Source: Terrisporobacter sp.
GTDB taxonomy: Bacteria; Bacillota_A; Clostridia; Peptostreptococcales; Peptostreptococcaceae
NCBI GenBank assembly: GCA_029851945.1
Contig: JARKUZ010000057.1
Location: 62,001-126,000, forward strand
Length of the DNA: 64,000 bases
Direction of reading: 5' to 3'
Shown piece by piece: positions 1 to 7,215 of the stretch (the first letter of the stretch is position 1; each line of letters opens with the position of its first letter). Position numbers and translations under genes: made by a program. Under the pieces are notes generated by a model, which saw only the letters and a list, made by a program, of their open reading frames with translations, made no database searches and was not told the DNA's origin.

Positions 1-1
1 C

Positions 2-241
2 ACCTTTTATATTTTTTATGTTATTTAAATTACTTACATCATGTATAGTTCCTAAAGTAGATGAGGAATTGATCCAAGCTGATACGATGTTTTTATTAAC
101 ATTACCATTTTCGTCTAATATAGAATAAACAGTTTCGTCTTTATTTATATTACTATCTGCAAATATACAAGATGTATTTCCTAACATTAATACTACAGTT
201 GCAAGAGCAACAGATTTATTTTTTATTTCTTTATTAATCAT
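2..241 (-). CDS. Secreted protein linked to MMPL/RND exporter, N-terminal part only
   Basis: The first 80 codons of a minus-strand gene that runs off the left edge. The start is ATG at 239-241, preceded by a GGGAGGC ribosome site that overlaps the end of the exporter gene, so the two are co-transcribed. The N-terminus is a signal peptide: lysines, then a hydrophobic core (VALATVVLMLG) and a likely cleavage after CIFA. The mature part begins with DETVYSILDENGNV followed by VSAWINSS. I recall this pattern from clostridial extracytoplasmic proteins encoded beside MMPL transporters, which often carry long heptad-like repeats further on; those would lie outside this window. The function is unknown and is presumably to assist the exporter at the cell surface. 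I am confident in the gene and its secretion, and only moderately confident in the family. Confidence 0.75.
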   Translation of the reverse strand, partial: MINKEIKNKSVALATVVLMLGNTSCIFADSNINKDETVYSILDENGNVNKNIVSAWINSSSTLGTIHDVSNLNNIKNIKG

Positions 242-260
242 CTTAAAAGCCTCCCATAAA

Positions 261-2354
261 TTAATTAGTTTCCTTAGCTAGGTCATTTTTATCTATAAAA
301 TTTTTACTCGTTTTTACTATTAAGCTTTCAAATAATAATAGTATGGCTGGTAAAATAAATATAATTATAAACATACTTACTATGGCACCTCTTGACATTA
401 ATGAGCAAAGAGAACTAATCATCTCAAGTTTTGATAATAATCCTACACCAATAGTGGCGCCAAAGAATGTTAAAGCACTAGTTAATATAGAAGGTGCGCT
501 ACCTTCTATAGAACGTTCCATTGCTTCGAACTTATTATATCCATTACTTCGTTCTTCTTTAAATCTAGAAGTTAGAAGTATTGCATAGTCAACAGTGGCT
601 CCAAGTTGTATAGTACCAAGAACTATAGATGCTATAAATGGCTCTATTGTTCCTGTATAATAAGGAATGCCTAAGTTGACAAATATTGCACACTCAATAG
701 CTAGAACTAAAATAATTGGAAGTGATATAGACTTAAATATAATTGCAATTATGATAAATATTGCTGCTGTTGAAACCACATTAACTTTTGTAAAGTCTGT
801 ATCTGCTATTTTTATTAAATCTAGAGTAAGAGGTGCTTCACCACCAACTAATCCATTTTTATCATACTTATGAACTATTTTATTTAATTTTTCTATTTGG
901 TCATTACATTCATCAGTAGCTGCTTTATATTTTGAATTGACTAATATTTCTTCATAACCATTAGATTTAATTTCACTTAAAATATCTTGTGGTAAGAAAT
1001 CTTGATTAATTCTTGGTCCTATATATTTTTCAAGACCTATGACAGAAGTAATACCATCAAGACCCTCAATTTCTTTTATCATCTTGCTTATATCATTTGG
1101 AGCAACAGAATCTTTTACTAAGATAAAGTTTGTACTTTCCATATCATAATCATTTTTCATTTTGTTTGTAGCAATAATTGATGGAAAATCATCTGGTAAA
1201 CTCTCATCCAGATTATAATAAACATCAGCATTTTTATATCCAAAGTAAGCAGGTATGAAGATTATTACAAAAAGAATAGATAATTTTTTATAATGTTTAA
1301 CTATACCTTTGGATATTTTTTTAAACTGTGGCAAAATAGTTTTATGTTTGTATTTCTCAATTTGCTTATCAAAGATAAGAACAAAAGAAGGTAGTATGGT
1401 AACAGTACTTATAACGCCTATTAATACACCTTTTGCCATTACTAATCCAATATCTTTACCAAATCCTAGTTCCATAACACATAAAGCTAAGAAGCCTGCA
1501 ATAGTAGTTATAGAACTACCAAAGACAGAAGTTACTGTATTTGTAATTGCTTTTGCCATAGCATCTTTCTTATCATTGGGATATTTATCCTTTTCTTCTT
1601 CATATCGGTGTAATAAGAATATGGAGTAGTCCATAGTAACACCAAGTTGTAAGACAGCTGCAAGAGCCTTAGTTATATATGATATTTCTCCAAATATAAT
1701 ATTTGATCCAAAGTTATATATAACTGCCATACCAATACTTGTTAAAAAAATCACAGGAATAACAGATGATTCTAAAGTGAGACCTAAGATTATTAAAATT
1801 AAAATACTAGCTGCTAATATATACAAAGGAACTTCTTTATCAGCTAAATCTTTTGTGTCTTTTAAAATTCCACACATACCACTTAAGAAAGATTGTTTAC
1901 CTGCTATGTTTCTAATGGAAGATACAGCATTTTGAGTTTTTATGTCTCCTGTAGCTTTTTCCATTTTGACTATCATCATAGTTGATTTGTCTCCATTATA
2001 GAGAAAATCAGTCATATCTTTTGGTAAAATTTCTTTTGGAACTGATAAGTCCATAAAGTCATCAACCCATAGAACTTCTTCAACACCATCAACTTTTGAA
2101 ACTTTATCTTTAATTTTAGCAACATCTTTATCATCCATATTTTCTACAATTAACATAGCTAATGTTCCACAATTAAAATCATCCTTTAATATTTTTTCAG
2201 CCTGTGTAGTAGAAATATTATTTGGTAAATAACTTAAGATATCATAATTAATATCTGTTTTGATATAACCCAAAAAGGATGGAATTAATAAGATAACTGC
2301 TAGTAGCAAAATTGATTTGCTGTGATTTGCGATTTTTTGAGCAATTCTTTCCAT
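261..2354 (-). CDS. MMPL/RND-family transporter
   Basis: An integral membrane exporter of 697 residues with the duplicated RND/MMPL plan. Each half has one N-terminal membrane helix (about residues 14-32 and 357-375), a large extracytoplasmic loop, then a block of five helices (about 178-345 and 545-690). A GATMDY-like stretch with a conserved Asp (GVTMDYSIFLLHRYEEE and GATVDYAILLTSRFKEE) appears in both halves, as expected for proton-coupled MMPL proteins. The substrate is not evident; lipids, fatty acids or drugs are typical for the family. The start is ATG 2354 with GGAGGG six bases upstream. It lies between a TetR gene upstream and a secreted protein downstream (19-nt gap), and has its own promoter at 2410-2438 with operator-like repeats. 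Control by the adjacent TetR protein is therefore likely. Confidence 0.9.
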   Translation of the reverse strand: MERIAQKIANHSKSILLLAVILLIPSFLGYIKTDINYDILSYLPNNISTTQAEKILKDDFNCGTLAMLIVENMDDKDVAKIKDKVSKVDGVEEVLWVDDFMDLSVPKEILPKDMTDFLYNGDKSTMMIVKMEKATGDIKTQNAVSSIRNIAGKQSFLSGMCGILKDTKDLADKEVPLYILAASILILIILGLTLESSVIPVIFLTSIGMAVIYNFGSNIIFGEISYITKALAAVLQLGVTMDYSIFLLHRYEEEKDKYPNDKKDAMAKAITNTVTSVFGSSITTIAGFLALCVMELGFGKDIGLVMAKGVLIGVISTVTILPSFVLIFDKQIEKYKHKTILPQFKKISKGIVKHYKKLSILFVIIFIPAYFGYKNADVYYNLDESLPDDFPSIIATNKMKNDYDMESTNFILVKDSVAPNDISKMIKEIEGLDGITSVIGLEKYIGPRINQDFLPQDILSEIKSNGYEEILVNSKYKAATDECNDQIEKLNKIVHKYDKNGLVGGEAPLTLDLIKIADTDFTKVNVVSTAAIFIIIAIIFKSISLPIILVLAIECAIFVNLGIPYYTGTIEPFIASIVLGTIQLGATVDYAILLTSRFKEERSNGYNKFEAMERSIEGSAPSILTSALTFFGATIGVGLLSKLEMISSLCSLMSRGAIVSMFIIIFILPAILLLFESLIVKTSKNFIDKNDLAKETN

Positions 2355-2385
2355 TTTAAACCCTCCAAATATTTAGCACTTATTT

Positions 2386-2438
2386 AGGCGTGCCCAAATT
2401 ACTAACATGATTATAGGGCGTGCCCAAGTAGAAGTCAA
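2386..2438 (-). promoter_or_regulatory. Promoter of the MMPL exporter with two operator-like repeats
   Basis: On the minus strand there is a near-perfect sigma-A promoter: -35 TTGACT (2433-2438), a 17-nt spacer and -10 TATAAT (2410-2415). The spacer contains GGGCACGCCC (2416-2425). A second copy, GGGCACGCCT (2386-2395), lies exactly 30 bp further downstream, about three helical turns. These GC-rich near-palindromes stand out in an otherwise AT-rich region. They are plausible sites for the TetR-family repressor encoded just upstream. Confidence 0.75.
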
Positions 2439-2470
2439 GAAAAAATATGGAAAAAAGTTCTAAAAATATC

Positions 2471-2505
2471 TAAAAAAAAGATGAACAATTTACATCATTC
2501 ATCTT
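2471..2505 (-). terminator. Intrinsic terminator of the TetR gene
   Basis: The minus strand carries the stem AAGATGAA/TTCATCTT (2498-2505 with 2478-2485) and then a run of eight T. The 5' arm overlaps the TAA stop of the regulator. It separates the regulator from the exporter's own promoter. Confidence 0.8.
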
Positions 2506-3178
2506 AAAACTCAAAATAATAGAGTTTATCTATTATATTATGGTAATCAAATTTTTTGGCTTCATCCATAGCTTTATCAACTATTTCATTAACTTTATCA
2601 TTATCAATAATATTTAATAAATTTAAGCGAGTACTGGTAATACTTTTTACTATAGAATTAATATCAAAATACTTTTCTCCATGATAGTATCTTTTTAATA
2701 GTTCGCATTCTCCAGCATATCCAATAGTAACACTTAAGTAAATATCTTTTTCTTTTAAAGCATGATTTAAATCTTTTGATTTTCTTTTACATAAATCAAT
2801 TAAAATATTTTGAGCTTCTTCTCTAATAATATCTACCTTAGATCCTTCTAGATATATTCTAAATAAGTTTTCATTAAAGACTAGAATATAAGTATAAATG
2901 CATTGAATAAGTGCATAGCTTAGCAATACTTCATTTTTATCATCACTATTTTTTATAACATCATCGTAGATTTTATCTAAGATTTGCTTGAAGATGTGTA
3001 TTAATATATCTTCTTTTTTTCTAAAGTAATAATATAAATGTCCTCTACCTATACCAGATTTTTCAGCTATTTGTCTAATAGTTGTTTTATCATATCCTTG
3101 AGTCAAAAATAATTCTGTTGAAACTCTAAGTATATTTTTTTCTAGATTATTTTTACTTTCTAATTTTAATCCACTCAT
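2504..3178 (-). CDS. TetR/AcrR-family transcriptional regulator
   Basis: A 224-residue protein with a typical TetR N-terminal helix-turn-helix at about residues 14-60 (ELFLTQGYDKTTIRQIAEKSG then HLYYYFRKKEDIL). The helical ligand-binding C-terminal half is divergent. The start is ATG 3178 after AAAAAGGAGCC. The gene reads toward the MMPL exporter but ends in its own terminator. The exporter promoter carries two GGGCACGCCC-like repeats that are the likely operators. TetR proteins of this kind usually repress an adjacent exporter until a hydrophobic ligand binds; here that is inference from position. Confidence 0.9.
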   Translation of the reverse strand: MSGLKLESKNNLEKNILRVSTELFLTQGYDKTTIRQIAEKSGIGRGHLYYYFRKKEDILIHIFKQILDKIYDDVIKNSDDKNEVLLSYALIQCIYTYILVFNENLFRIYLEGSKVDIIREEAQNILIDLCKRKSKDLNHALKEKDIYLSVTIGYAGECELLKRYYHGEKYFDINSIVKSITSTRLNLLNIIDNDKVNEIVDKAMDEAKKFDYHNIIDKLYYFEF

Positions 3179-3305
3179 AATATGGCTCCTTTTTAATAGG
3201 ATTTGTCTAACATAATTATAATACTATAATTATTTTTGAAAAGAGAATTTTTTTCAAAGTGGAAAAGTTATAAATATAAATTTTAATAATATTAATTAAA
3301 ATTTA

Positions 3306-3344
3306 ATAAAAAAGTTACCTAAAATGAAAACATTAAAGGTAACC
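3306..3344 (-). terminator. Terminator downstream of ferritin
   Basis: On the minus strand a GTTACCT/AGGTAAC stem (3337-3343 with 3314-3320) is followed by a T run. It lies about 90 nt after the ferritin stop codon, leaving a structured 3' untranslated region between. Confidence 0.75.
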
Positions 3345-3434
3345 TTTTTGTTGAATATTTTTATAATTTCTAACCGCTTAGTGGAGTAACGGACCTGCTT
3401 TTAAAGGTCGTTGTCGATATGGGTTAAGGAAATT
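3345..3434 (-). other. Structured 3' UTR of the ferritin gene
   Basis: Ninety bases between the ferritin stop and its terminator, noticeably richer in GC than the surroundings. On the minus strand AACGACCT pairs with AGGTCCGTT across a short loop, with one bulge. Outer segments (CTTAACC and GGTTAG) can also pair, giving a small multi-helix fold. Part of it (AGTGGAG then TAACG) resembles the repeat at 24968-25018. No ORF or known RNA family was recognised. Confidence 0.4.
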
Positions 3435-3950
3435 TTAGTTATTAGTATTATTTAAAGGAGTATAAACTCTAGCTGCTAACTCGTCATCTAATAAATAAAG
3501 GGCAGCTGGGTTTCCTTCACATCTTCTTACTTTTTTAACTATGGAATTGAAGTTATCTTCTTCCTCTACTTGTTCATCAATAAACCATCTTAAGAAACTC
3601 ATTGTAGCATGTTCTCTTTCTTCGCTAGCTATATCTGCTAAATTATAAAATCTTCTAGTAACTTCTCTTTCGTGAGTTAGACCAGTATTAAATACATCTA
3701 ACATGCTATCATATTTTTCTTTTGGTTTAGCTATTTCCCCAAGTACAACAGTCCCACCTTTTTGGAAAACATAATCGTATAACTTTGTTGCATGATCTAA
3801 TTCTTCTTTTGCCTGAACTCTGAAGAAGTTAGCAAATCCACTTAAATCAGATGATTCACAAAATGCTGCCATTGCCAAATAAGTATATGAAGAGTAGAAT
3901 TCAAAAGTTATTTGCTCGTTTAAAGCTAGTTCTAGTTTTTCACTTAACAT
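3435..3950 (-). CDS. ftnA: Ferritin, iron storage
   Basis: A 171-residue non-haem bacterial ferritin that oxidises Fe(II) and stores iron in a 24-subunit cytoplasmic shell. The ferroxidase-site residues are visible in the usual positions: Glu17 and Tyr24 in the first helix, Glu50 and His53 in EELDHA, then acidic residues in the third helix (REREHA-like EEREHATM) and a Gln/Glu pair in DEQVEEEDNF. The length is normal for FtnA. The start is ATG 3950 after AGAGGTG. It is transcribed alone, divergently from the B3/B4-domain gene, and ends at its own terminator. No Fur box was seen in the divergent promoter region. Confidence 0.95.
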   Translation of the reverse strand: MLSEKLELALNEQITFEFYSSYTYLAMAAFCESSDLSGFANFFRVQAKEELDHATKLYDYVFQKGGTVVLGEIAKPKEKYDSMLDVFNTGLTHEREVTRRFYNLADIASEEREHATMSFLRWFIDEQVEEEDNFNSIVKKVRRCEGNPAALYLLDDELAARVYTPLNNTNN

Positions 3951-4094
3951 ATTAACACCTCTAAATATAATTTTTCTTCTTTTATAATTTTAGCATAAGG
4001 ACAAAGATTAGTTATCATAAAATTTGGTAAAAGTGAAAAAAAACAATTTTTATAGTATAATTACTTTTAAGTATATTGAAAAGGGGATATAAAA

Positions 4095-4757
4095 ATGAAA
4101 ATAATTATAGATGAAAAAATAATTGAAAAATGTAAGGATGTAGCTATTGGATCAATAGAGGCTGAAGTAGTTGTTAAAGAAGATAATGAAGAACTTTGGG
4201 AGAGTATAGATGAAAAAGCTAAAGTTATAGAAGAAAAAATTGATGTTAAAGAAATTTCAAAAATAAAAAATATTGCTGATTCCAGGGTGGCTTATAAAGT
4301 TTTTGGAAAAGATCCATCGAGATATAGATTGTCTTCAGAAGCATTATACAGAAGAATAGCTAGAGGACTTGGTTTATATAGAGTTAATAATGTAGTTGAT
4401 ATAAACAATCTAATTTCCTTACAGTCAGCTTATTCTGTAGGGACTTATGATTTAGATAAGATAAGAGGTGAAATTCATATTACTATTGCTGACGAAGGGG
4501 ATACTTATGCAGGAATAGGTAAAGGTGAATTAAATATTGCCAATTTACCAGTATTTTATGATGAAGAAGGTAAGTTTGGTAGTACTACATCAGACTCTAT
4601 AAGAGCTATGATTACTACTGATGCAAAACATATATTAATGAATATTGTTTCCTTTAATGGGGATGCTGAATTAGAAAAATATATGGATGAGGCCTGTGCA
4701 TTATTAGAAAAATATGCAGAAGGAAAAATTTTGAGTAAAGAAATTAATAAATGTTAA
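4095..4757 (+). CDS. B3/B4 (tRNA-editing-like) domain protein
   Basis: A 220-residue protein that is almost entirely a B3/B4 domain, the fold that edits mischarged tRNA-Phe in the beta subunit of phenylalanyl-tRNA synthetase. Recognisable stretches are DPSRYRLSSEALYRRI, the NVVDINNLISL segment, and the SIRAMITTDAKHILM region near the C-terminus. Stand-alone versions are widespread in Firmicutes and are thought to act in trans on misacylated tRNA or as small-molecule enzymes; the substrate of this one is not known. The start is ATG 4095 after AAGGGG. A short AATTCTTC/GAAGAATT hairpin (4777-4802) lies between it and the next gene but lacks a T run. Confidence 0.85.
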   Translation: MKIIIDEKIIEKCKDVAIGSIEAEVVVKEDNEELWESIDEKAKVIEEKIDVKEISKIKNIADSRVAYKVFGKDPSRYRLSSEALYRRIARGLGLYRVNNVVDINNLISLQSAYSVGTYDLDKIRGEIHITIADEGDTYAGIGKGELNIANLPVFYDEEGKFGSTTSDSIRAMITTDAKHILMNIVSFNGDAELEKYMDEACALLEKYAEGKILSKEINKC

Positions 4758-4823
4758 TATAATTTAATAAAATAATAATTCTTCCCATAGAGAAGAAGAA
4801 TTTCATGGATGGAGATGAGTAAA

Positions 4824-5468
4824 TTGAAAAAAATTCAAAAGCCTAAGGTTAATACAAATTTAGAGGTTATTGATAATGTAGAAGAATTATTAGCTTTGAT
4901 AGAAGAGGACGAAAAAATTTATGATAAGTTAATAGAAAATATTGATATTCCAAGTATAGATGAATCTAGGATATCTTTTGATAGCTGTATATTTAGGAAT
5001 GTGAGTTTTGATAATTGTACTTTTAGATACATAGATTTGCAAGACGTAGTGTTTGAAAAGTGTGATTTATCAAATATAGATTTTTCTGAAGGAAGTATTT
5101 TTAGGAGTGAATTTTTAAATTGTAAAATTATTGGCTCTAAGTTAGAAGATGCTCATTTAAAAGATTGTTTATTTAAAAATATATTAGGAGATTACAGTAG
5201 TTTTTCTTTCAGTAAACTTAATAAAGTAAATTTTGAAAGTTCGTCTTTTGAATCAAGTGTGTTCATGGAAGTTAAAAATAAATATATGAATTTTGATGAT
5301 TGTGATTTAAAAAAGACTGTGTTTACAAAAACTTACTTAGAAGGAGTAAATCTATCTAATTGTGAAATTGATGGTATAGAAATAGGTATACCAGAATTAT
5401 ATAAGGTGAAGGTAAATGCTAGTCAAGGATTAGAGTTAACAAGACTAATGGGTATAATTATTGAGTAA
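4824..5468 (+). CDS. Pentapeptide-repeat protein
   Basis: A protein of about 214 residues, most of which (roughly residues 50-195) is a right-handed quadrilateral beta-helix of pentapeptide repeats with the A(D/N)LXX-like pattern: CIFRNVSFDNCTF, CDLSNIDFSEGS, CDLKKTVF and NLSNCEIDG. The repeat carries many Cys and Phe at inward positions. Such proteins sometimes mimic DNA and protect gyrase, but no partner is evident here and the function is unknown. The start is uncertain. ATG 4809 and ATG 4815 are in frame, but the ribosome site GGATGGAGATGAG sits best for TTG 4824 (MKKIQKPKV), which I chose. Confidence 0.75.
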   Translation: MKKIQKPKVNTNLEVIDNVEELLALIEEDEKIYDKLIENIDIPSIDESRISFDSCIFRNVSFDNCTFRYIDLQDVVFEKCDLSNIDFSEGSIFRSEFLNCKIIGSKLEDAHLKDCLFKNILGDYSSFSFSKLNKVNFESSSFESSVFMEVKNKYMNFDDCDLKKTVFTKTYLEGVNLSNCEIDGIEIGIPELYKVKVNASQGLELTRLMGIIIE

Positions 5469-5574
5469 GGTTTATTTCACTTAAAAACATCTTGAATATA
5501 GTCATTTTTTGATTTAATATATTGTATAAACAATTAGTTTTGATGAAATATTTAATCCTTAAGGAGAATGATGG

Positions 5575-5985
5575 ATGAACAGATCTACAAATACTGGAGA
5601 CAGCATATTAGATAGTTTTAAAAGGGTATTAGTAAGATTTAAAGATGCTAAGTTTGGATTTGGCCTGATTAAAAATTTACCTAAGTTAGCAGATTATTTT
5701 AGTGATAGGAATGTTTCAATATTTGGAAAAGTTAAGATATTCTTTTCTTTTGTAGTAGCATTAATATATTTTGTATTTGCTATTGATATAATTCCAGAAA
5801 TATTATTTGGACCAATAGGATTTTTTGATGATGTATTTATGTTAATTTGGGCAATCGGAAATATAAATGAAGAGCTAGATAAGTATAAAGGGCCACAAGA
5901 TCCTGGCGTGAGAGGAAATAAAAAGGTATATAAAGATCCAAATATAATAGATGATGCTAGTTTTAGTATAAAAGATGATGAGTAA
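5575..5985 (+). CDS. DUF1232 (YkvA-like) membrane-associated protein
   Basis: A 136-residue protein with one DUF1232/YkvA domain: a hydrophobic helix (FFSFVVALIYFVFAIDIIPE) followed by GFFDDVFMLIWAI. The D-x-IPE and FDD motifs are the family signature. It is probably anchored in the cytoplasmic membrane by one or two helices, with charged termini in the cytoplasm. YkvA proteins are common in bacteria and have no assigned biochemical role. The start is ATG 5575 after AAGGAG. It is monocistronic, with a strong terminator immediately downstream. Confidence 0.85.
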   Translation: MNRSTNTGDSILDSFKRVLVRFKDAKFGFGLIKNLPKLADYFSDRNVSIFGKVKIFFSFVVALIYFVFAIDIIPEILFGPIGFFDDVFMLIWAIGNINEELDKYKGPQDPGVRGNKKVYKDPNIIDDASFSIKDDE

Positions 5986-5989
5986 AATT

Positions 5990-6026
5990 AAGCTATATGA
6001 TAAATTAATTTATCATATGGCTTTTT
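5990..6026 (+). terminator. Intrinsic terminator
   Basis: A 15-bp stem (AAGCTATATGATAAA with a TTAA loop and one G-T pair) followed by a T run. It closes the DUF1232 gene. Confidence 0.85.
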
Positions 6027-6197
6027 AATATATCAAAAATTTATATCATATTCAAATATGCTAAATTTTTGTCAAATATTTATGTATACGATTATTTATA
6101 ATTAAGATAATAATCTTATAGAAATATTTATTTGAAAAAAATATAGCATACAGTTATATTTTACTTAGATAAAAATGCATTAGGGAGGATAAATTTA

Positions 6198-6980
6198 ATG
6201 GGAGAAAGAAAGATTTTATTTTTTGATATAGATGACACTATATTTTCTCGTAAAACACATAGAATACCAGAAAGTACTAAAAGTGCAATTAAACAAGCTA
6301 AAGAAAAAGGGCATTTAGTTTTTGTTAATACAGGTAGAACAAAAGCTGTAATTGGTGATGATATAAAAGAATTAAATTTTGATGGGTATGTATGTGGATG
6401 TGGTACTTATATTGAAGTTAACGATGAGGTTTTATATTATAAACAATTAGAAAAAGAAAAATATGAAGATATAGTATATGCATTAAAAAAATATGATTTA
6501 AATGGAATTTTAGAAGGTAAAGAGTCTCTTTATGTTGATGAAGAGAAACAAGCAGATGAGTTTCTTGCAAAACTTAAAAAAGAAAATTATTCTATAAAAC
6601 CATATGATATGGAGAATATGATATTTGATAAGGTATTTATTAAATATGATGAAAATAAATATATAGATAATTTTTCAGAAGATCTAAAAGAAATTTTTGA
6701 CTATATCGATCATGGAAAAGGTGCTAGAGAATTTGTTCCAAAAGGTCATTCTAAAGCAAGTGGTATAGATTTTTTATTGGAACATTTTAATGTAGATAGA
6801 GAAGATACATTTGCTTTTGGTGATAGCAATAATGATATTCCTATGCTTGAAAATGTTGCAAATAGTATAGTTATGGGAAATGGAAATCCAGAATTATTCG
6901 AAAAAGCTACATTTGTAACTAAAGATATTGATGAAGATGGAATAGAGCATGCTATGAGATATTTTAAAATCATTGATTAA
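6198..6980 (+). CDS. Cof-type HAD-IIB hydrolase
   Basis: A 260-residue haloacid-dehalogenase-superfamily phosphatase of the Cof/IIB branch. Motif I is FFDIDDTIF with nucleophile Asp10 and acid/base Asp12. Motif II is the Thr in FVNTGRT. A Lys (KGHSKASGID) serves motif III, and motif IV is GDSNNDIPML (residues 208-217). The C2-type cap lies between. Members dephosphorylate sugar phosphates, FMN or PLP-like compounds; the substrate here cannot be read from sequence. The start is ATG 6198 after GGGAGG. It forms a single transcription unit with a terminator directly downstream. Confidence 0.9.
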   Translation: MGERKILFFDIDDTIFSRKTHRIPESTKSAIKQAKEKGHLVFVNTGRTKAVIGDDIKELNFDGYVCGCGTYIEVNDEVLYYKQLEKEKYEDIVYALKKYDLNGILEGKESLYVDEEKQADEFLAKLKKENYSIKPYDMENMIFDKVFIKYDENKYIDNFSEDLKEIFDYIDHGKGAREFVPKGHSKASGIDFLLEHFNVDREDTFAFGDSNNDIPMLENVANSIVMGNGNPELFEKATFVTKDIDEDGIEHAMRYFKIID

Positions 6981-6981
6981 T

Positions 6982-7010
6982 AAAAATCCTCCAGGTAATG
7001 GAGGATTTTT
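6982..7010 (+). terminator. Intrinsic terminator
   Basis: AAATCCTCCA and TGGAGGATTT pair over a short GGTAA loop, followed by a T run. It ends the HAD hydrolase gene. Confidence 0.9.
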
Positions 7011-7015
7011 ATTAT

Positions 7016-7044
7016 TTGAAAGTAAAAAATTAATATGGTATTAT
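7016..7044 (+). promoter_or_regulatory. Promoter upstream of the leader ORF and MutS2-like gene
   Basis: TTGAAA (7016-7021), a 17-nt spacer and TATTAT (7039-7044). The predicted start of transcription near 7051 is about 28 nt before a TTG-initiated 15-codon ORF. Confidence 0.6.
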
Positions 7045-7078
7045 AAAATATAATAAATTGAAATAAAGGAGTGTTTTT

Positions 7079-7126
7079 TTGAAAAATAATTTATTTGAGC
7101 TGGTAGGTAAACTTCTTTGTAAATAA
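7079..7126 (+). CDS. Putative 15-codon leader peptide
   Basis: A very short ORF with a TTG start at 7079, encoding MKNNLFELVGKLLCK. It has an excellent ribosome site (AAAGGAGTG, 7065-7073, five bases from the start) and a promoter just upstream. Its last codon and stop lie inside the 5' arm of a 12-bp perfect hairpin (7121-7157). That arrangement is typical of a translated leader that controls a downstream gene, here the MutS2-like ATPase at 7216. It contains four Leu and one Cys but no run of a single amino acid, so no specific attenuation signal is evident. Expression is unproven. Confidence 0.45.
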   Translation: MKNNLFELVGKLLCK

Positions 7127-7157
7127 GGAGTTTATAGAATAGATTAACTCCTTATTT
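7121..7157 (+). promoter_or_regulatory. Leader hairpin between small ORF and MutS2-like gene
   Basis: A perfect 12-bp stem: AAATAAGGAGTT (7121-7132) with AACTCCTTATTT (7146-7157), over a 13-nt loop. No T run follows, so it is not a classical terminator. The 5' arm contains the stop codon of the leader ORF and an AAGGAG sequence, so a translating ribosome would disturb it. Confidence 0.5.
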
Positions 7158-7215
7158 ATGAAGATGTCTTTTAGTCAAGTAAAAAGATTGATTGATAAAT
7201 AAAGGAGATTATAAA

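Noticed and set aside
3362..3425. tRNA or tRNA-like gene in the ferritin 3' UTR
   Set aside because: Short GC-rich helices occur, but no acceptor stem with CCA context, T-loop (TTCGAAT) or anticodon arm of the correct spacing could be built.
7158..7202. A 14-codon ORF starting at ATG 7158 (MKMSFSQVKRLIDK)
   Set aside because: No Shine-Dalgarno sequence precedes it; the bases upstream are the 3' arm of the leader hairpin.
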